Assembly (NCBI RefSeq): GCF_900106665.1
Contig: NZ_FNNA01000002.1
Span: 868,001-932,000, forward strand
DNA: 64,000 nucleotides
Reading direction: 5' to 3'
Origin: Paracoccus sanguinis
GTDB taxonomy: Bacteria; Pseudomonadota; Alphaproteobacteria; Rhodobacterales; Rhodobacteraceae
Positions 44,876 through 54,025 of the stretch are shown here, piece by piece. Positions within the stretch are counted from its first letter, which is position 1. Each line of letters begins with the position of its first letter. The notes under the pieces are model-generated. The model was not told the origin of the DNA. It worked only from the letters and a program-made list of their open reading frames with translations, and did no database searches. A program made the translations under genes and the position numbers.

Positions 44876-46834
44876 ATGGCGACAGCGTGGGCGAGAAGGG
44901 TCGCAGCAGCGGCCGCGGCGGGGTGCCTGATCGCGGGCCCGGCCTGGCCCCAGGGCGCGGCCCCCGCCCCAGCGCCATCGCCCGCACCGGCCGAGACCAA
45001 GCCCGCGGGCACCGGCTCGGCTTCCTCCTCGCCGTCGTCGGCGTCCTCGCCCTTCGCGCGCTGGTTCGGGGGTGGCGACCGGGTCGCCAATTCGCCCGTC
45101 GAGTTCATCGTCCGCGTCGAGGGCAGCGACCCGGCGCTGGAACGCAAGCTGCGGCAAAGCTCGCTCATCACCGGCGCGCTGGCCGAGGGCCGCACCTCGG
45201 GGCAGGACGTGCTCGCCGCCGCCCGCGCCGATTACGCAAGGTTCCTCGGCACCCTCTATGACGAGGGACTGTATGACGCGGTCATCGACATTCGCCTCGA
45301 CGGGGTCGAGGCGGCGGGGATCGCGCCGCTCGACGCGCCGCAGTTCGTCCGGCAGGTGGTGGTCTCGGTCGATCCGGGAAGCCGCTTCCGCTACAGCCGG
45401 GCCGAGATCGCCCCGGTCGCGCCGGGCACGGACCTGCCGCGCGACTACCGTACCGGCGCGGTCGCCCGCACCTCGGACATGAAATCCGCCGCCCGCGCCG
45501 GGGTGACCGGCTGGCGCGACTATGGCCACGCCAAGGCCGACGTGACCTCGACCGACATCGTCGCCGACCACGAGCTGCACGCCGTGGACAGCCGCATCGT
45601 CCTCGCCCCCGGCCCGCTGGTCCGGTTCGGCCGGCTGCTGCCCTCGGGCAACGAGCGGCTCTCCACCCGCCGGCTGCTCAAGATCGCGGGCTTCCCCGAG
45701 GGCGAGCGCTTCGACCCGGAGAAGCTCGAGCAGGTGCGCAAGCGACTGCGCCGCTCGGGCATCTTCTCGGCCATCACGCTCGAGGAAGCCGAGGCGCTCG
45801 GCCCCGGCAACACCCTCGACGTGGGGCTGACGGTGATCGAGCAGAAGTTGCGCCGGATCGGCGGCGGCTTCGAGATCTCCAGCATCGACGGGGCCAAGGT
45901 CACCGGCTACTGGCTGCACCGCAAACTGCTGGGCGGGGGCGAGCGGCTGCGCGTCGACGGCGAGATCAAGGACATTGGCTCGGGCACCTCGGGCCGCGAC
46001 TACAAGCTGGGGCTGCGGCTCGACCGCCCGGCGACGATCCGCCCCGATATCACCGCCTTCGTCGAGGCCCGGGCCGAGCGGCTGCGGGAAGAGGACTACG
46101 ACCTCGACCTCGGCGTGCTCGGGATGGGCCTCGTCTGGCTGCCCTCGGACCGGCTGACCGGCGAGACGCGGCTTGAATACCGCCGCTCGCGCGTCACCGA
46201 CGCCAGCGGCACGACCGATTTCCGGGTGCTGGCGCTGCCGACCACGGTCACGCTCGACCGCCGCGAGGATGAGCCGAACGACGCAAGGCGCGGCTACTGG
46301 TTGTCCACCACCGCGACGCCCTTCTACGGGATGCAGGACACCGGCTCGGGCCTGCGGCTGGTGGGCGAGGGCCGCGCCTACCGCAGCTTCGGCGCCGAGG
46401 ACCGCTTCACCCTCGCCGGGCGGGCGCGGGCCGGGACGATCTTCGGTTCGGACCTGGCCGAGACGCCGCGCGACTATCTGTTCTACTCGGGCGGCGGCGG
46501 CTCGGTGCGCGGCCAGCCGTTCGAGTCGCTGGGCGTCGAGGTCATCCAGGGGCCGGAGGGGCCGGTCAAGACCGGCGGCCTCAGCGTGCTGAACATCACC
46601 GGCGAGATGCGGGTGCTGGTGCGCGAGCGCATCGGCCTCGTGGCCTTCGCCGACGCCGGCCAGGTGTGGGAGGAGAGCAGCTTCGGCGGCGCGAGCGACT
46701 GGCACGCGGGCGCGGGCATGGGCATCCGCTACACGACGCCGATCGGGCCGATCCGCCTTGACGTGGCCGGGCCCGTCGGCGGCGACACCGGCGAAGGGGT
46801 GCAGTTCTATCTGGGTCTGGGGCAGGCGTTCTGA
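44876..46834 (+). CDS. tamA: TamA, Omp85-family outer-membrane assembly factor
   Basis: Outer-membrane beta-barrel protein of 652 residues acting with TamB in envelope/autotransporter assembly. A signal peptide (GCLIAGPAWPQG) is followed by a Pro/Ala/Ser linker, then POTRA domains (for example VEFIVRVEGSDPALERKLRQ near residue 75 and GRLLPSGNERLSTRRLLKIA near residue 250) and a C-terminal 16-strand barrel (about residues 320-652). FYSGGGGSVRGQPFESLG matches the conserved Omp85 loop and the final FYLGLGQAF ends in Phe as barrel proteins do. It overlaps tamB at TGATG. Confidence 0.94.
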   Translation: MATAWARRVAAAAAAGCLIAGPAWPQGAAPAPAPSPAPAETKPAGTGSASSSPSSASSPFARWFGGGDRVANSPVEFIVRVEGSDPALERKLRQSSLITGALAEGRTSGQDVLAAARADYARFLGTLYDEGLYDAVIDIRLDGVEAAGIAPLDAPQFVRQVVVSVDPGSRFRYSRAEIAPVAPGTDLPRDYRTGAVARTSDMKSAARAGVTGWRDYGHAKADVTSTDIVADHELHAVDSRIVLAPGPLVRFGRLLPSGNERLSTRRLLKIAGFPEGERFDPEKLEQVRKRLRRSGIFSAITLEEAEALGPGNTLDVGLTVIEQKLRRIGGGFEISSIDGAKVTGYWLHRKLLGGGERLRVDGEIKDIGSGTSGRDYKLGLRLDRPATIRPDITAFVEARAERLREEDYDLDLGVLGMGLVWLPSDRLTGETRLEYRRSRVTDASGTTDFRVLALPTTVTLDRREDEPNDARRGYWLSTTATPFYGMQDTGSGLRLVGEGRAYRSFGAEDRFTLAGRARAGTIFGSDLAETPRDYLFYSGGGGSVRGQPFESLGVEVIQGPEGPVKTGGLSVLNITGEMRVLVRERIGLVAFADAGQVWEESSFGGASDWHAGAGMGIRYTTPIGPIRLDVAGPVGGDTGEGVQFYLGLGQAF

Positions 46835-49800
46835 TGCGGTATCTCTCGACCCTTCCCGCCCGCCTGACCCGGCCCCTGCGCCGCCTGACGCCGGCGCTGG
46901 CCGCGCTGGTGCTGCTGGCCGCGCCGCTGCCGCCCGCGGCGGCGCAGGACGCCGCCCCCCCGCCGGCCGAGGCGCCCGCGCCCGCGCCCGGCGCCGCCGA
47001 TCAGGACGTGGCCGCCAGCGCCGCCGAGATCTCCGCCGAGGTCGAGGACGACCGCGGCTTCATCACCCGCTTCCTTGAACGCAACCTGTCGGGCGCCGGC
47101 CGGCAGGTGGTCATCCGCGGTTTCCAGGGCGCGCTCTCGTCGCGCGCGACCTTCACCGAGATGACCATCGCCGACGCCGAGGGCGTCTGGATCACGCTCA
47201 GGAACGGCGCCATCCAGTGGGACCGCTCGGCGCTGTTCGGCCGGCGGATCGAGATCAACGAGCTTTCCGCCCAGGAAATCCTGCTGCCCCGCCTGCCCGG
47301 CGGCGGCGAGGGCGGGCGCAAGGCCGAGGTCCGCGACTTCGCCCTGCCGACCCTGCCGGTGTCGGTCAACATCGCCCGCATCGCCGCGGGCCGGGTCGAG
47401 ATCGGCGAGCCGGTGATCGGCGAGGCGGCGGTCGTCTCGCTCGACGGCTCGATGAACCTGGCGGGCGGCGAGGGCGCGGCCAAGCTGGCGATCAACCGGG
47501 TGGACGGCAAGCGCGGCGTCTTCGCCGTCGATGCCGCCTATTCCAACGCCACCACGAACCTCAGGCTGGACGTGACGCTGGACGAGGACCGCGAGGGGCT
47601 GTTCGCCAACCTCGTCGGTCTCTACGACAAGCCCGCGGTCACCGCCGAGATCAAGGGTGACGGGCCGCTCAAGGAATTCGCCGCCGACATCCGGCTGGCC
47701 ACCGACGGCACCGACCGCGTCACCGGGCGCGTCTCGGCCCACGCCCAGGCGGGCGAGGACGGCACCCCCGGCACCGGCTTCCGGGCCGAGCTGACCGGCG
47801 ACGTGGCGAGCCTCTTGCCGCCCGACAACCGGCCGTTCTTCGGGACCAGTTCGCGCCTTCTGGCCGAGGGCTGGCGGGGCGAGAACGGGCGCATGGCGCT
47901 GCCGGTGCTGATGGTGGACACCGAGGCGCTGAACCTCACCGGTTCGGTCACCACCAACGACAAGGGCGCGCCGCAGTCGCTCGTGCTGCTGATGACGCTG
48001 GGCGAGGATGCCGGCGCCACCACCCTGCCCGTCCGCCTGCCCTTCGGCGGAGAGCCGACCGACGTGCGCTCGGGCAGCCTGCAGATCAGCTATGACGCCA
48101 CCCAGTCGGATGCGTGGCGCGTCGTCGGGCGGATCGGCGACATCACCCAGAACGGCAACCGGATCGGGGCGCTGACGCTGAACGGCGACGGCACCGTGGC
48201 GCTCGAGAACGGCGACCTGCAGCAGGTGCTGGGCAAGCTCGCCTTCGGGGTCGAGGGGCTGGCGCTGGCCGACGCCGGGCTGCAACTGGCGCTCGGCACG
48301 TCGATCACCGGGGAATCCGGCTTCGACCTGACGCCGGGCAATGCGCTCGAACTGTCGGACTTCACCCTCAGCGGGCAGGATTTCGGCATCGCGGGCACCA
48401 TCCTCGCCGACGGCCTGCGCTCGGGGATCACCGTCTCGGGCGACCTCGACGCGGCCTATGAGCGGCTCGAGCACCTCTCGACGCTGGCGGGCCGGCCGCT
48501 GACCGGGCAGGCCAACGCCAACATCCGCGGCCTCTACACCGTGCTGACCCGCGGCTTCGACGCCGAGGCCGAGATCACCGGCACCGACATCACGGTGAAC
48601 CAGCCCCAGCTCGACCGGCTGATGGCGGGCGAGGCGTCGATCTTTGCCAGCGCCCGGCGCGATGAGCAGGGGATCGAGATCCGCGACCTGCGGGTGGACG
48701 GGCAGCGCCTGACCGCCGCGGCGCAGGGGCTGATCACCAGCACCTCGACCGACCTCAAGGCCGACCTGCGGCTGTCGAGCCTGACCGCCGCCGACCCGGC
48801 GATGGCCGGCGCGCTGACCGCGCAGGCCGCCGTCACCGGCGCGCCCGGCGCGCGGCGGGTCACCGTCTCGGGCGAGGCGACGGACCTGGAACTGGGCATC
48901 AACGAACTGGACTCAGCGCTCAAGGGCCGGACCAACCTCACCGCCATCGCGCAGGAGAAGGACGGCCGCTTCGAGGTCGAGACGCTGCGCCTTGCCAACC
49001 CGCAGCTCACCGCCGACGGGCGCGGCAGCTTTGCCCAGGGCGCGCTCGACGCGGCGCTGGATCTGGACGTGCCGGACCTCGGCGCCCTGCAACCGGGCTT
49101 CGCCGGGTCGCTCAAGGCCACCGCCACCGCCCGCGAGGCGAACGGGGTGCGCAGCATCGAGGCCACGGGCACCGGGCAGGACCTGCGGCTGGGCCAGCAG
49201 GACGTGGACGGCGCCCTGTCGGGCACGACCAACTTCCGCCTGTCGGCCGAGCAGGCGGGCCAGACGGTCACGGTGCGCGACCTGCAGCTGACCAACGACC
49301 AGATGACCGCGAATGTCGAGGGCGTGCTGGCCGAGACCGGCACCGACCTGACCGCGACCGCCGACATCCGCTCGCTCGCGGCCTTCGGCCGGGGCTGGCG
49401 CGGGGCGCTGCGGCTCGACGGGTCGCTGAAGGATGACGGGACCGGCGCGCGCGTGCTGGCGGTGGACGGCACCGGCACCGACCTTGCGCTGGGGCAGAAA
49501 TCCGTGGACGGCGTGCTGGCGGGCGAGACGCGGCTGACCGTGCGCGGGACCGAGCGCGACGGCGTGCTGACCCTGACGCAGGCGGTGATCGACAACCCGC
49601 GCGCGCAGGCCGATGTAAAGGGCACCGTGGGCGGCGGGCAGACGGACCTGTCGGGGCGGGTGAACCTCGCCGATCTGTCGGCGCTGGGCCTCGGCTGGCG
49701 CGGCAGCTTCGCCGCCACGGGGCGGGTGAACGAAGAGCCGGGCGGGTTGCGCCGAATGGTGCTCGACGGCACCGGGCACGACCTGTCGCTGGGGCAGGCG

Positions 49801-52041
49801 CAGGCTGACGGCGTGCTGGGTGGCGAGACCCGCGTGACCCTGCGCGGGACCGAGCAGAACGGCGTGCTGACCATCGAGCAGGCGGTGATCGACAACCCGC
49901 GCACCAATGCCGACATCTCGGGCACCCTCGGCGGCGGGCAGACCAACGTGCAGGGGCGCGTGAACCTCGCCGATCTCTCGGCGCTGGGGCTTGGCTGGCG
50001 GGGCAGCTTTGCGGCCACCGGCAGCTTTGCCGACGATGGCAGCGGCGTGCGCCGGCTGGTCGTGGACGGCACCGGCAACAACCTGTCGCTGGGCCAGGCC
50101 CAGGCCGACGCGGCGCTGGCCGGGCCGACCCGACTGACCGTGCGCGGCGCCGAGCGCGACGGCGTCCTGACGCTCGAGGAGGCCGTGGTGGCCAGCGCCC
50201 GGCTGAACGCCACCGCCCGCGGCACGATCGGCGCCGGGCGCACCGACGTGAGCGCGGACGTGCGCGCGGCGAGCCTCGCCTTTCTCGGCGGCGGCATCGA
50301 CGGGGCGCTGAACGCCACCGCGCGGCTGGTGGACCAGGGCCGCGGCCGGCGCGTCACCGCCGAGGGCACCGCAAGCGGCCTGCGGATCGGCAACGCGCGG
50401 GTCGATCCGCTGCTCGGCGGGCAGACGACCTTCGACCTCGCCGCGACCCAGTCGCCGGGCGGCGCGCTGAGCATCGAGCGGCTGAACGCCCGCAACGGCC
50501 AGCTGCGGCTCAGCGCCGACGGCAGCCCGCAGGCGGGGCTGAACGTCGATGCGGCGCTGTCGGACCTGGCGCTGGTGGTGCCGGGGCTGCCGGGACCGGC
50601 GACGGTCGCGGGGACGGTGCGGCAGGCGGCGGGGCGCTATGACATCAACCTCAACGCCACCGCGCCGGGCGGCACCCGCGCCACCATCGCGGGCAGCGCG
50701 GCGCAGGATTTCTCGACCGCCGACATCCGGGCGTCGGGGGTCAGCGATGCGGCGCTGGTGAACCCGCTTCTGCGGGTGCGCTCGATCGAGGGGCCGGTGG
50801 ACTTCGACCTGCGGCTGGCCGGACGCCCCGCGCTCGAGAACCTGCGCGGGCGGGTGAGCCTGCCGAACGCGCGGCTGTCGGACCCGAAGCTGGGGCTGCG
50901 GGTGGACAACCTCAGCGGCACGGCGGACCTGAACGGCGGGCTGATCCAGGTCAACGCGACCGGCGACGTCTCGGCCGGCGGGCGGGTGACGGTCAGCGGC
51001 CCCGTGGACCTGCGCGGTGGCACCGCGCTGGACCTGACGGCGCAGCTCGACGGCGTCGTGCTGCGGGACCCGAACCTCTACGAGACCCGGGTCGACGGGA
51101 CCGTCCGCATCTCGGGCAACCCGGCGGACGGGCCGCTGGTGACCGGGACCGTGAACCTGGGCGAGACCGAGATCCGCATCCCCTCGACCGGGCTCGGCGG
51201 GGCCCGCGCGATCCCCGAGATCGTCCACCTGCGCGACCGCCCCCCGGTGCGCGGCACGCGCGCCAAGGCGGGGCTCCTTCCCTTCCCCTCGGCCGACAGT
51301 CGGATCGCGGGGATGACCGCGCCGCCGGCCACGCCGCCCGCCAACCCGGCGCGGCTGGACCTGACCATCAACGCGCCGAATCAGGTGTTCGTGCGCGGCC
51401 GCGGGATCGACGCCGAACTCGGCGGCAGCCTGCGGCTGACCGGCACCGCGCGGAACATGATCCCGGTCGGCCAGCTCGAGCTGATCCGCGGCCGCATCGA
51501 CCTGCTGGGCAAGCGCTTCGACATGACCGAGGGGCTGATCGAGTTGCAGGGCAGCATGATCCCCGTCCTGCGGCTGGTCGCCGAGACCCAGCAGGATGAG
51601 ATCCTGACCCGCATCGTCGTCGACGGCGACATCCGCGAGCCCGAGATCACCTTCGAATCGGTCCCCGAACTGCCCGAGGAGGAGGTGCTCTCGCATCTGC
51701 TGTTCGGTCGCGGGCTGGACACCATCTCGCCGTTGCAGGCCGCGCAGCTCGCCAACGCCGTCGCGGTGCTGGCCGGGCGGGGCAGCGAGGGGATCGTGTC
51801 GAACCTGCGCGACTCGGTCGGGCTGGACGACCTCGATTTGGCTACCGACGATGAGGGCAATGTGACGGTCCGCGCCGGCAAGTACCTGACCCGCAACGTC
51901 TATACCGACGTGGCGGTGGATGCCGACGGGCGCTCGCGGATCAACCTCAACCTCGACGTGAACGATGCGGTGACCGCCCGCGGCTCGGTGGCGAGCGACG
52001 GGGAAAGCACCATCGGGGTGTTCTACGAGCGGGATTACTGA
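46834..52041 (+). CDS. tamB: TamB, translocation and assembly module subunit with tandem repeats
   Basis: Very large AsmA-like periplasmic protein of 1735 residues anchored by an N-terminal hydrophobic segment (LAALVLLAAPLPPAAA). It is thought to form a long beta-groove linking inner membrane to TamA and to carry lipids or assist outer-membrane assembly. The middle (about residues 683-1215) consists of six repeats of 99-100 residues, each with a G-T-G-x-D-L-x-L-G-Q type core. The C-terminal TamB/DUF490 domain (about 1380-1735) includes RGRIDLLGKRFDMTEGLIEL and PEEEVLSHLLFGRGLD, and ends TIGVFYERDY. Confidence 0.95.
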   Translation: MRYLSTLPARLTRPLRRLTPALAALVLLAAPLPPAAAQDAAPPPAEAPAPAPGAADQDVAASAAEISAEVEDDRGFITRFLERNLSGAGRQVVIRGFQGALSSRATFTEMTIADAEGVWITLRNGAIQWDRSALFGRRIEINELSAQEILLPRLPGGGEGGRKAEVRDFALPTLPVSVNIARIAAGRVEIGEPVIGEAAVVSLDGSMNLAGGEGAAKLAINRVDGKRGVFAVDAAYSNATTNLRLDVTLDEDREGLFANLVGLYDKPAVTAEIKGDGPLKEFAADIRLATDGTDRVTGRVSAHAQAGEDGTPGTGFRAELTGDVASLLPPDNRPFFGTSSRLLAEGWRGENGRMALPVLMVDTEALNLTGSVTTNDKGAPQSLVLLMTLGEDAGATTLPVRLPFGGEPTDVRSGSLQISYDATQSDAWRVVGRIGDITQNGNRIGALTLNGDGTVALENGDLQQVLGKLAFGVEGLALADAGLQLALGTSITGESGFDLTPGNALELSDFTLSGQDFGIAGTILADGLRSGITVSGDLDAAYERLEHLSTLAGRPLTGQANANIRGLYTVLTRGFDAEAEITGTDITVNQPQLDRLMAGEASIFASARRDEQGIEIRDLRVDGQRLTAAAQGLITSTSTDLKADLRLSSLTAADPAMAGALTAQAAVTGAPGARRVTVSGEATDLELGINELDSALKGRTNLTAIAQEKDGRFEVETLRLANPQLTADGRGSFAQGALDAALDLDVPDLGALQPGFAGSLKATATAREANGVRSIEATGTGQDLRLGQQDVDGALSGTTNFRLSAEQAGQTVTVRDLQLTNDQMTANVEGVLAETGTDLTATADIRSLAAFGRGWRGALRLDGSLKDDGTGARVLAVDGTGTDLALGQKSVDGVLAGETRLTVRGTERDGVLTLTQAVIDNPRAQADVKGTVGGGQTDLSGRVNLADLSALGLGWRGSFAATGRVNEEPGGLRRMVLDGTGHDLSLGQAQADGVLGGETRVTLRGTEQNGVLTIEQAVIDNPRTNADISGTLGGGQTNVQGRVNLADLSALGLGWRGSFAATGSFADDGSGVRRLVVDGTGNNLSLGQAQADAALAGPTRLTVRGAERDGVLTLEEAVVASARLNATARGTIGAGRTDVSADVRAASLAFLGGGIDGALNATARLVDQGRGRRVTAEGTASGLRIGNARVDPLLGGQTTFDLAATQSPGGALSIERLNARNGQLRLSADGSPQAGLNVDAALSDLALVVPGLPGPATVAGTVRQAAGRYDINLNATAPGGTRATIAGSAAQDFSTADIRASGVSDAALVNPLLRVRSIEGPVDFDLRLAGRPALENLRGRVSLPNARLSDPKLGLRVDNLSGTADLNGGLIQVNATGDVSAGGRVTVSGPVDLRGGTALDLTAQLDGVVLRDPNLYETRVDGTVRISGNPADGPLVTGTVNLGETEIRIPSTGLGGARAIPEIVHLRDRPPVRGTRAKAGLLPFPSADSRIAGMTAPPATPPANPARLDLTINAPNQVFVRGRGIDAELGGSLRLTGTARNMIPVGQLELIRGRIDLLGKRFDMTEGLIELQGSMIPVLRLVAETQQDEILTRIVVDGDIREPEITFESVPELPEEEVLSHLLFGRGLDTISPLQAAQLANAVAVLAGRGSEGIVSNLRDSVGLDDLDLATDDEGNVTVRAGKYLTRNVYTDVAVDADGRSRINLNLDVNDAVTARGSVASDGESTIGVFYERDY
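48883..50475 (+). repeat. Six tandem ~300-bp coding repeats in tamB
   Basis: The Asp-Leu (or equivalent) codon of the repeat core recurs at 48883, 49180, 49480, 49780, 50080 and 50377: spacings of 297, 300, 300, 300 and 297 bases. Units at 49480, 49780 and 50080 are very close (for example NLADLSALGLGWRGSFAATG occurs twice unchanged), pointing to recent duplication. Frame is kept throughout. Confidence 0.85.
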
Positions 52042-52469
52042 GCGTTTCCCGGGATGCCGCCGCGTCCCGGGGGGCTCACAATAGGGGACCTAACGGCGGG
52101 CGACTGACGGATTGTCCCTGAGGCCTCGGGGGCATCGCTGCCGCCTCCGCCTCAAGAACAATCCGGCAGACGAACGATGGCTCGTCGCGTTGCAAGGGCG
52201 ATCGTTAACAGCGGACCTTCAAACCCGAGTCTCGCAAGGCGCGGCGCGACCCTGTCGGCTGCACCTACCAACATACAACAAACACGCATCGGATAAACGT
52301 CCAATTTGTCTGGTTGGTCAATTTATCCTTGGGTCAGCCCGGGAAGTTTTCCCCCACTCGCCGACCCAAACGGATACGCGGGGCTCCGCTGCGCCGCAGC
52401 GGCGATCCTTGCGGGGCCGCCCGAGTTTCACTAAGCAGCGACCCTAGTCGGATTTGCGGGGCATCGTCA
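52042..52469. other. tamB-opgG intergenic region, lower GC
   Basis: 428 bases with clearly lower GC than both neighbours, especially 52265-52345. Open frames crossing it look non-coding. The AT-rich part is the likely site of the opg operon promoter, but I cannot assign a certain -35/-10 pair. No RNA structure was recognised beyond the hairpin next to tamB. Confidence 0.5.
52048..52071 (+). terminator. Hairpin after tamB, possible terminator
   Basis: CCCGGGA pairs with TCCCGGG over a ten-base loop, starting seven bases after the tamB stop. There is no T-tract, so it may be a message-end stabiliser or a Rho-assisted stop rather than an intrinsic terminator. Confidence 0.45.
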
Positions 52470-54020
52470 GTGGAACGCCGGGTTTTTCTGGGGGCGATGA
52501 CCGCCGCCCTGTCGGTCGCAGCGACCGGCGCGCGGGCGCAGATGGCCGCTCCGCCCGAGGCCGAGGCCGTCGCAGCGCCCCCCGCGCCCTTCGGGTTCGA
52601 GGATGTGGCCCGAATCGCCGCCGACCTCGTGCGCGCCGATTACGTCCGCCCGCAGGCCAAGCTGACCCCGCCCTTCGCCGACCTCGGCTATGACGCCTAC
52701 CGCGGCATCCGCTTCCGGCGCGAGGCCGACCCCTGGCGCGACCTGGGCGGGTTCGGGCTCGACCTGCTGCCGCCGGGGATGCTGTTCACCGACCCGGTGC
52801 GGATCAACCTGATCGAGAACGGGGTGGCGCGGAACCTGCCCTTCGACCCGGCGGTGTTCGAGTTCTCGCCCGAGGGCTTCCCGCCCGACGCGGCCTCGGC
52901 CCCGCCCGGCGACATGGGCTGGTCCGGCTTCCGCCTGCGGACGGTCCTGAACCGTCCCGGCGTGCTGGACGAGATGGCGGTCTTCCAGGGCGCGAGCTAC
53001 TTCCGCGCCATCGGCCGCGGCAACGTCTATGGCCTCTCCGCGCGCGGCCTCGCGCTCGGCACCGGCAGCGCGGCGGGTGAGGAGTTCCCGGCCTTCCGCG
53101 AATTCTGGATCCGCACGCCTGAGCCGGGGGCCGCCTCGGTCACCGTGCTGGCGCTGCTCGACAGCCCGTCGGTCGCGGGCGCCTATGAGTTCGTCCTGAC
53201 CCCCGGCGCCGATACCGCCGTCGCCACCCGCGCCGCGCTGTTCCCGCGGCGCGAGCTGACCGACGTGGGGATCGCGCCGCTCACCTCGATGTTCTGGTTC
53301 GGGCCGGCCGACCTTGGCAGCTTCGACGACTACCGCCCCGCGGTCCACGACAGCGACGGGCTGCAGATGGTGACCGGCAACGGCGAGCGGCTCTGGCGGG
53401 CGCTGGCCAACCCGGCCGCGCTGCAGATCTCGGCTTTCGCCGACCGCGACCCGCAGGGCTTCGGGCTGATGCAGCGCGCCCGCGACTTCACCGCCTTCCA
53501 GGATGCCGAGGCCGCCTATGAGCGCCGCCCCTCGGCCTGGGTCGCCCCGCAGGGCGGCTGGGGCGAGGGCCGCGTCGTGCTGGTCGAGATCCCGGTCGAG
53601 AGCGAGTTCCACGACAACATCGTCGCGTTCTGGCAGCCCGGCCAGCCGCTCGCCCCCGGCGTGCGCCACGACTTCGCCTATGAGCTGAGCCTCGGCTTCG
53701 CGCCCGGCGACAACGACCCGGCGGCGCAGGTGCGCCAGTCGAGGTCGGGGGCCTCGATCAACGGCAAGGGCGCGCGCAGCTTCGTCATCGACTTCGACCT
53801 CGCCCCGTTCGACGGCCAGCCCGACCCCGAGCCGGTAGTCACCACCTCGGCCGGCGAGGTTCGCCACCCCTATGTCGTCCGCCTGCCGGCCGAGGGGGTG
53901 ATGCGGCTCTCGTTCGAGTTCGTGCCCGGTGGCGCCGATCTGGCCGAGCTCTCCGCGCGGCTCGACAGCGCCCAGCTGCGGATGAGCGAGACCTGGCTTT
54001 ACCGCTGGACGCGGGGCTGA
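52470..54020 (+). CDS. opgG: Periplasmic glucan biosynthesis protein OpgG/OpgD family
   Basis: Periplasmic protein of 516 residues needed for osmoregulated periplasmic glucan backbone formation. The chosen GTG gives ERRVFLGAMTAALSVAATGA, a twin-arginine-type signal peptide; the upstream frame is low-quality and lacks a better start, though the ribosome site here is weak. Family marks are FEDVARIAADLVRADY, YDAYRGIRFR, FQGASYFRAIGRGNVYGLSA and AGEEFPAFREFWI. The Tat signal is more like OpgD than enteric OpgG, but the place directly before opgH is that of opgG. Five bases separate it from opgH. Confidence 0.88.
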   Translation: MERRVFLGAMTAALSVAATGARAQMAAPPEAEAVAAPPAPFGFEDVARIAADLVRADYVRPQAKLTPPFADLGYDAYRGIRFRREADPWRDLGGFGLDLLPPGMLFTDPVRINLIENGVARNLPFDPAVFEFSPEGFPPDAASAPPGDMGWSGFRLRTVLNRPGVLDEMAVFQGASYFRAIGRGNVYGLSARGLALGTGSAAGEEFPAFREFWIRTPEPGAASVTVLALLDSPSVAGAYEFVLTPGADTAVATRAALFPRRELTDVGIAPLTSMFWFGPADLGSFDDYRPAVHDSDGLQMVTGNGERLWRALANPAALQISAFADRDPQGFGLMQRARDFTAFQDAEAAYERRPSAWVAPQGGWGEGRVVLVEIPVESEFHDNIVAFWQPGQPLAPGVRHDFAYELSLGFAPGDNDPAAQVRQSRSGASINGKGARSFVIDFDLAPFDGQPDPEPVVTTSAGEVRHPYVVRLPAEGVMRLSFEFVPGGADLAELSARLDSAQLRMSETWLYRWTRG

Positions 54021-54025
54021 CCGGG

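Noticed and set aside
52112..52447. Open frame of 111 codons in the tamB-opgG gap
   Set aside because: Composition is Arg/Pro/Ser-rich, without start signal or recognisable domain, and it crosses the probable promoter region.
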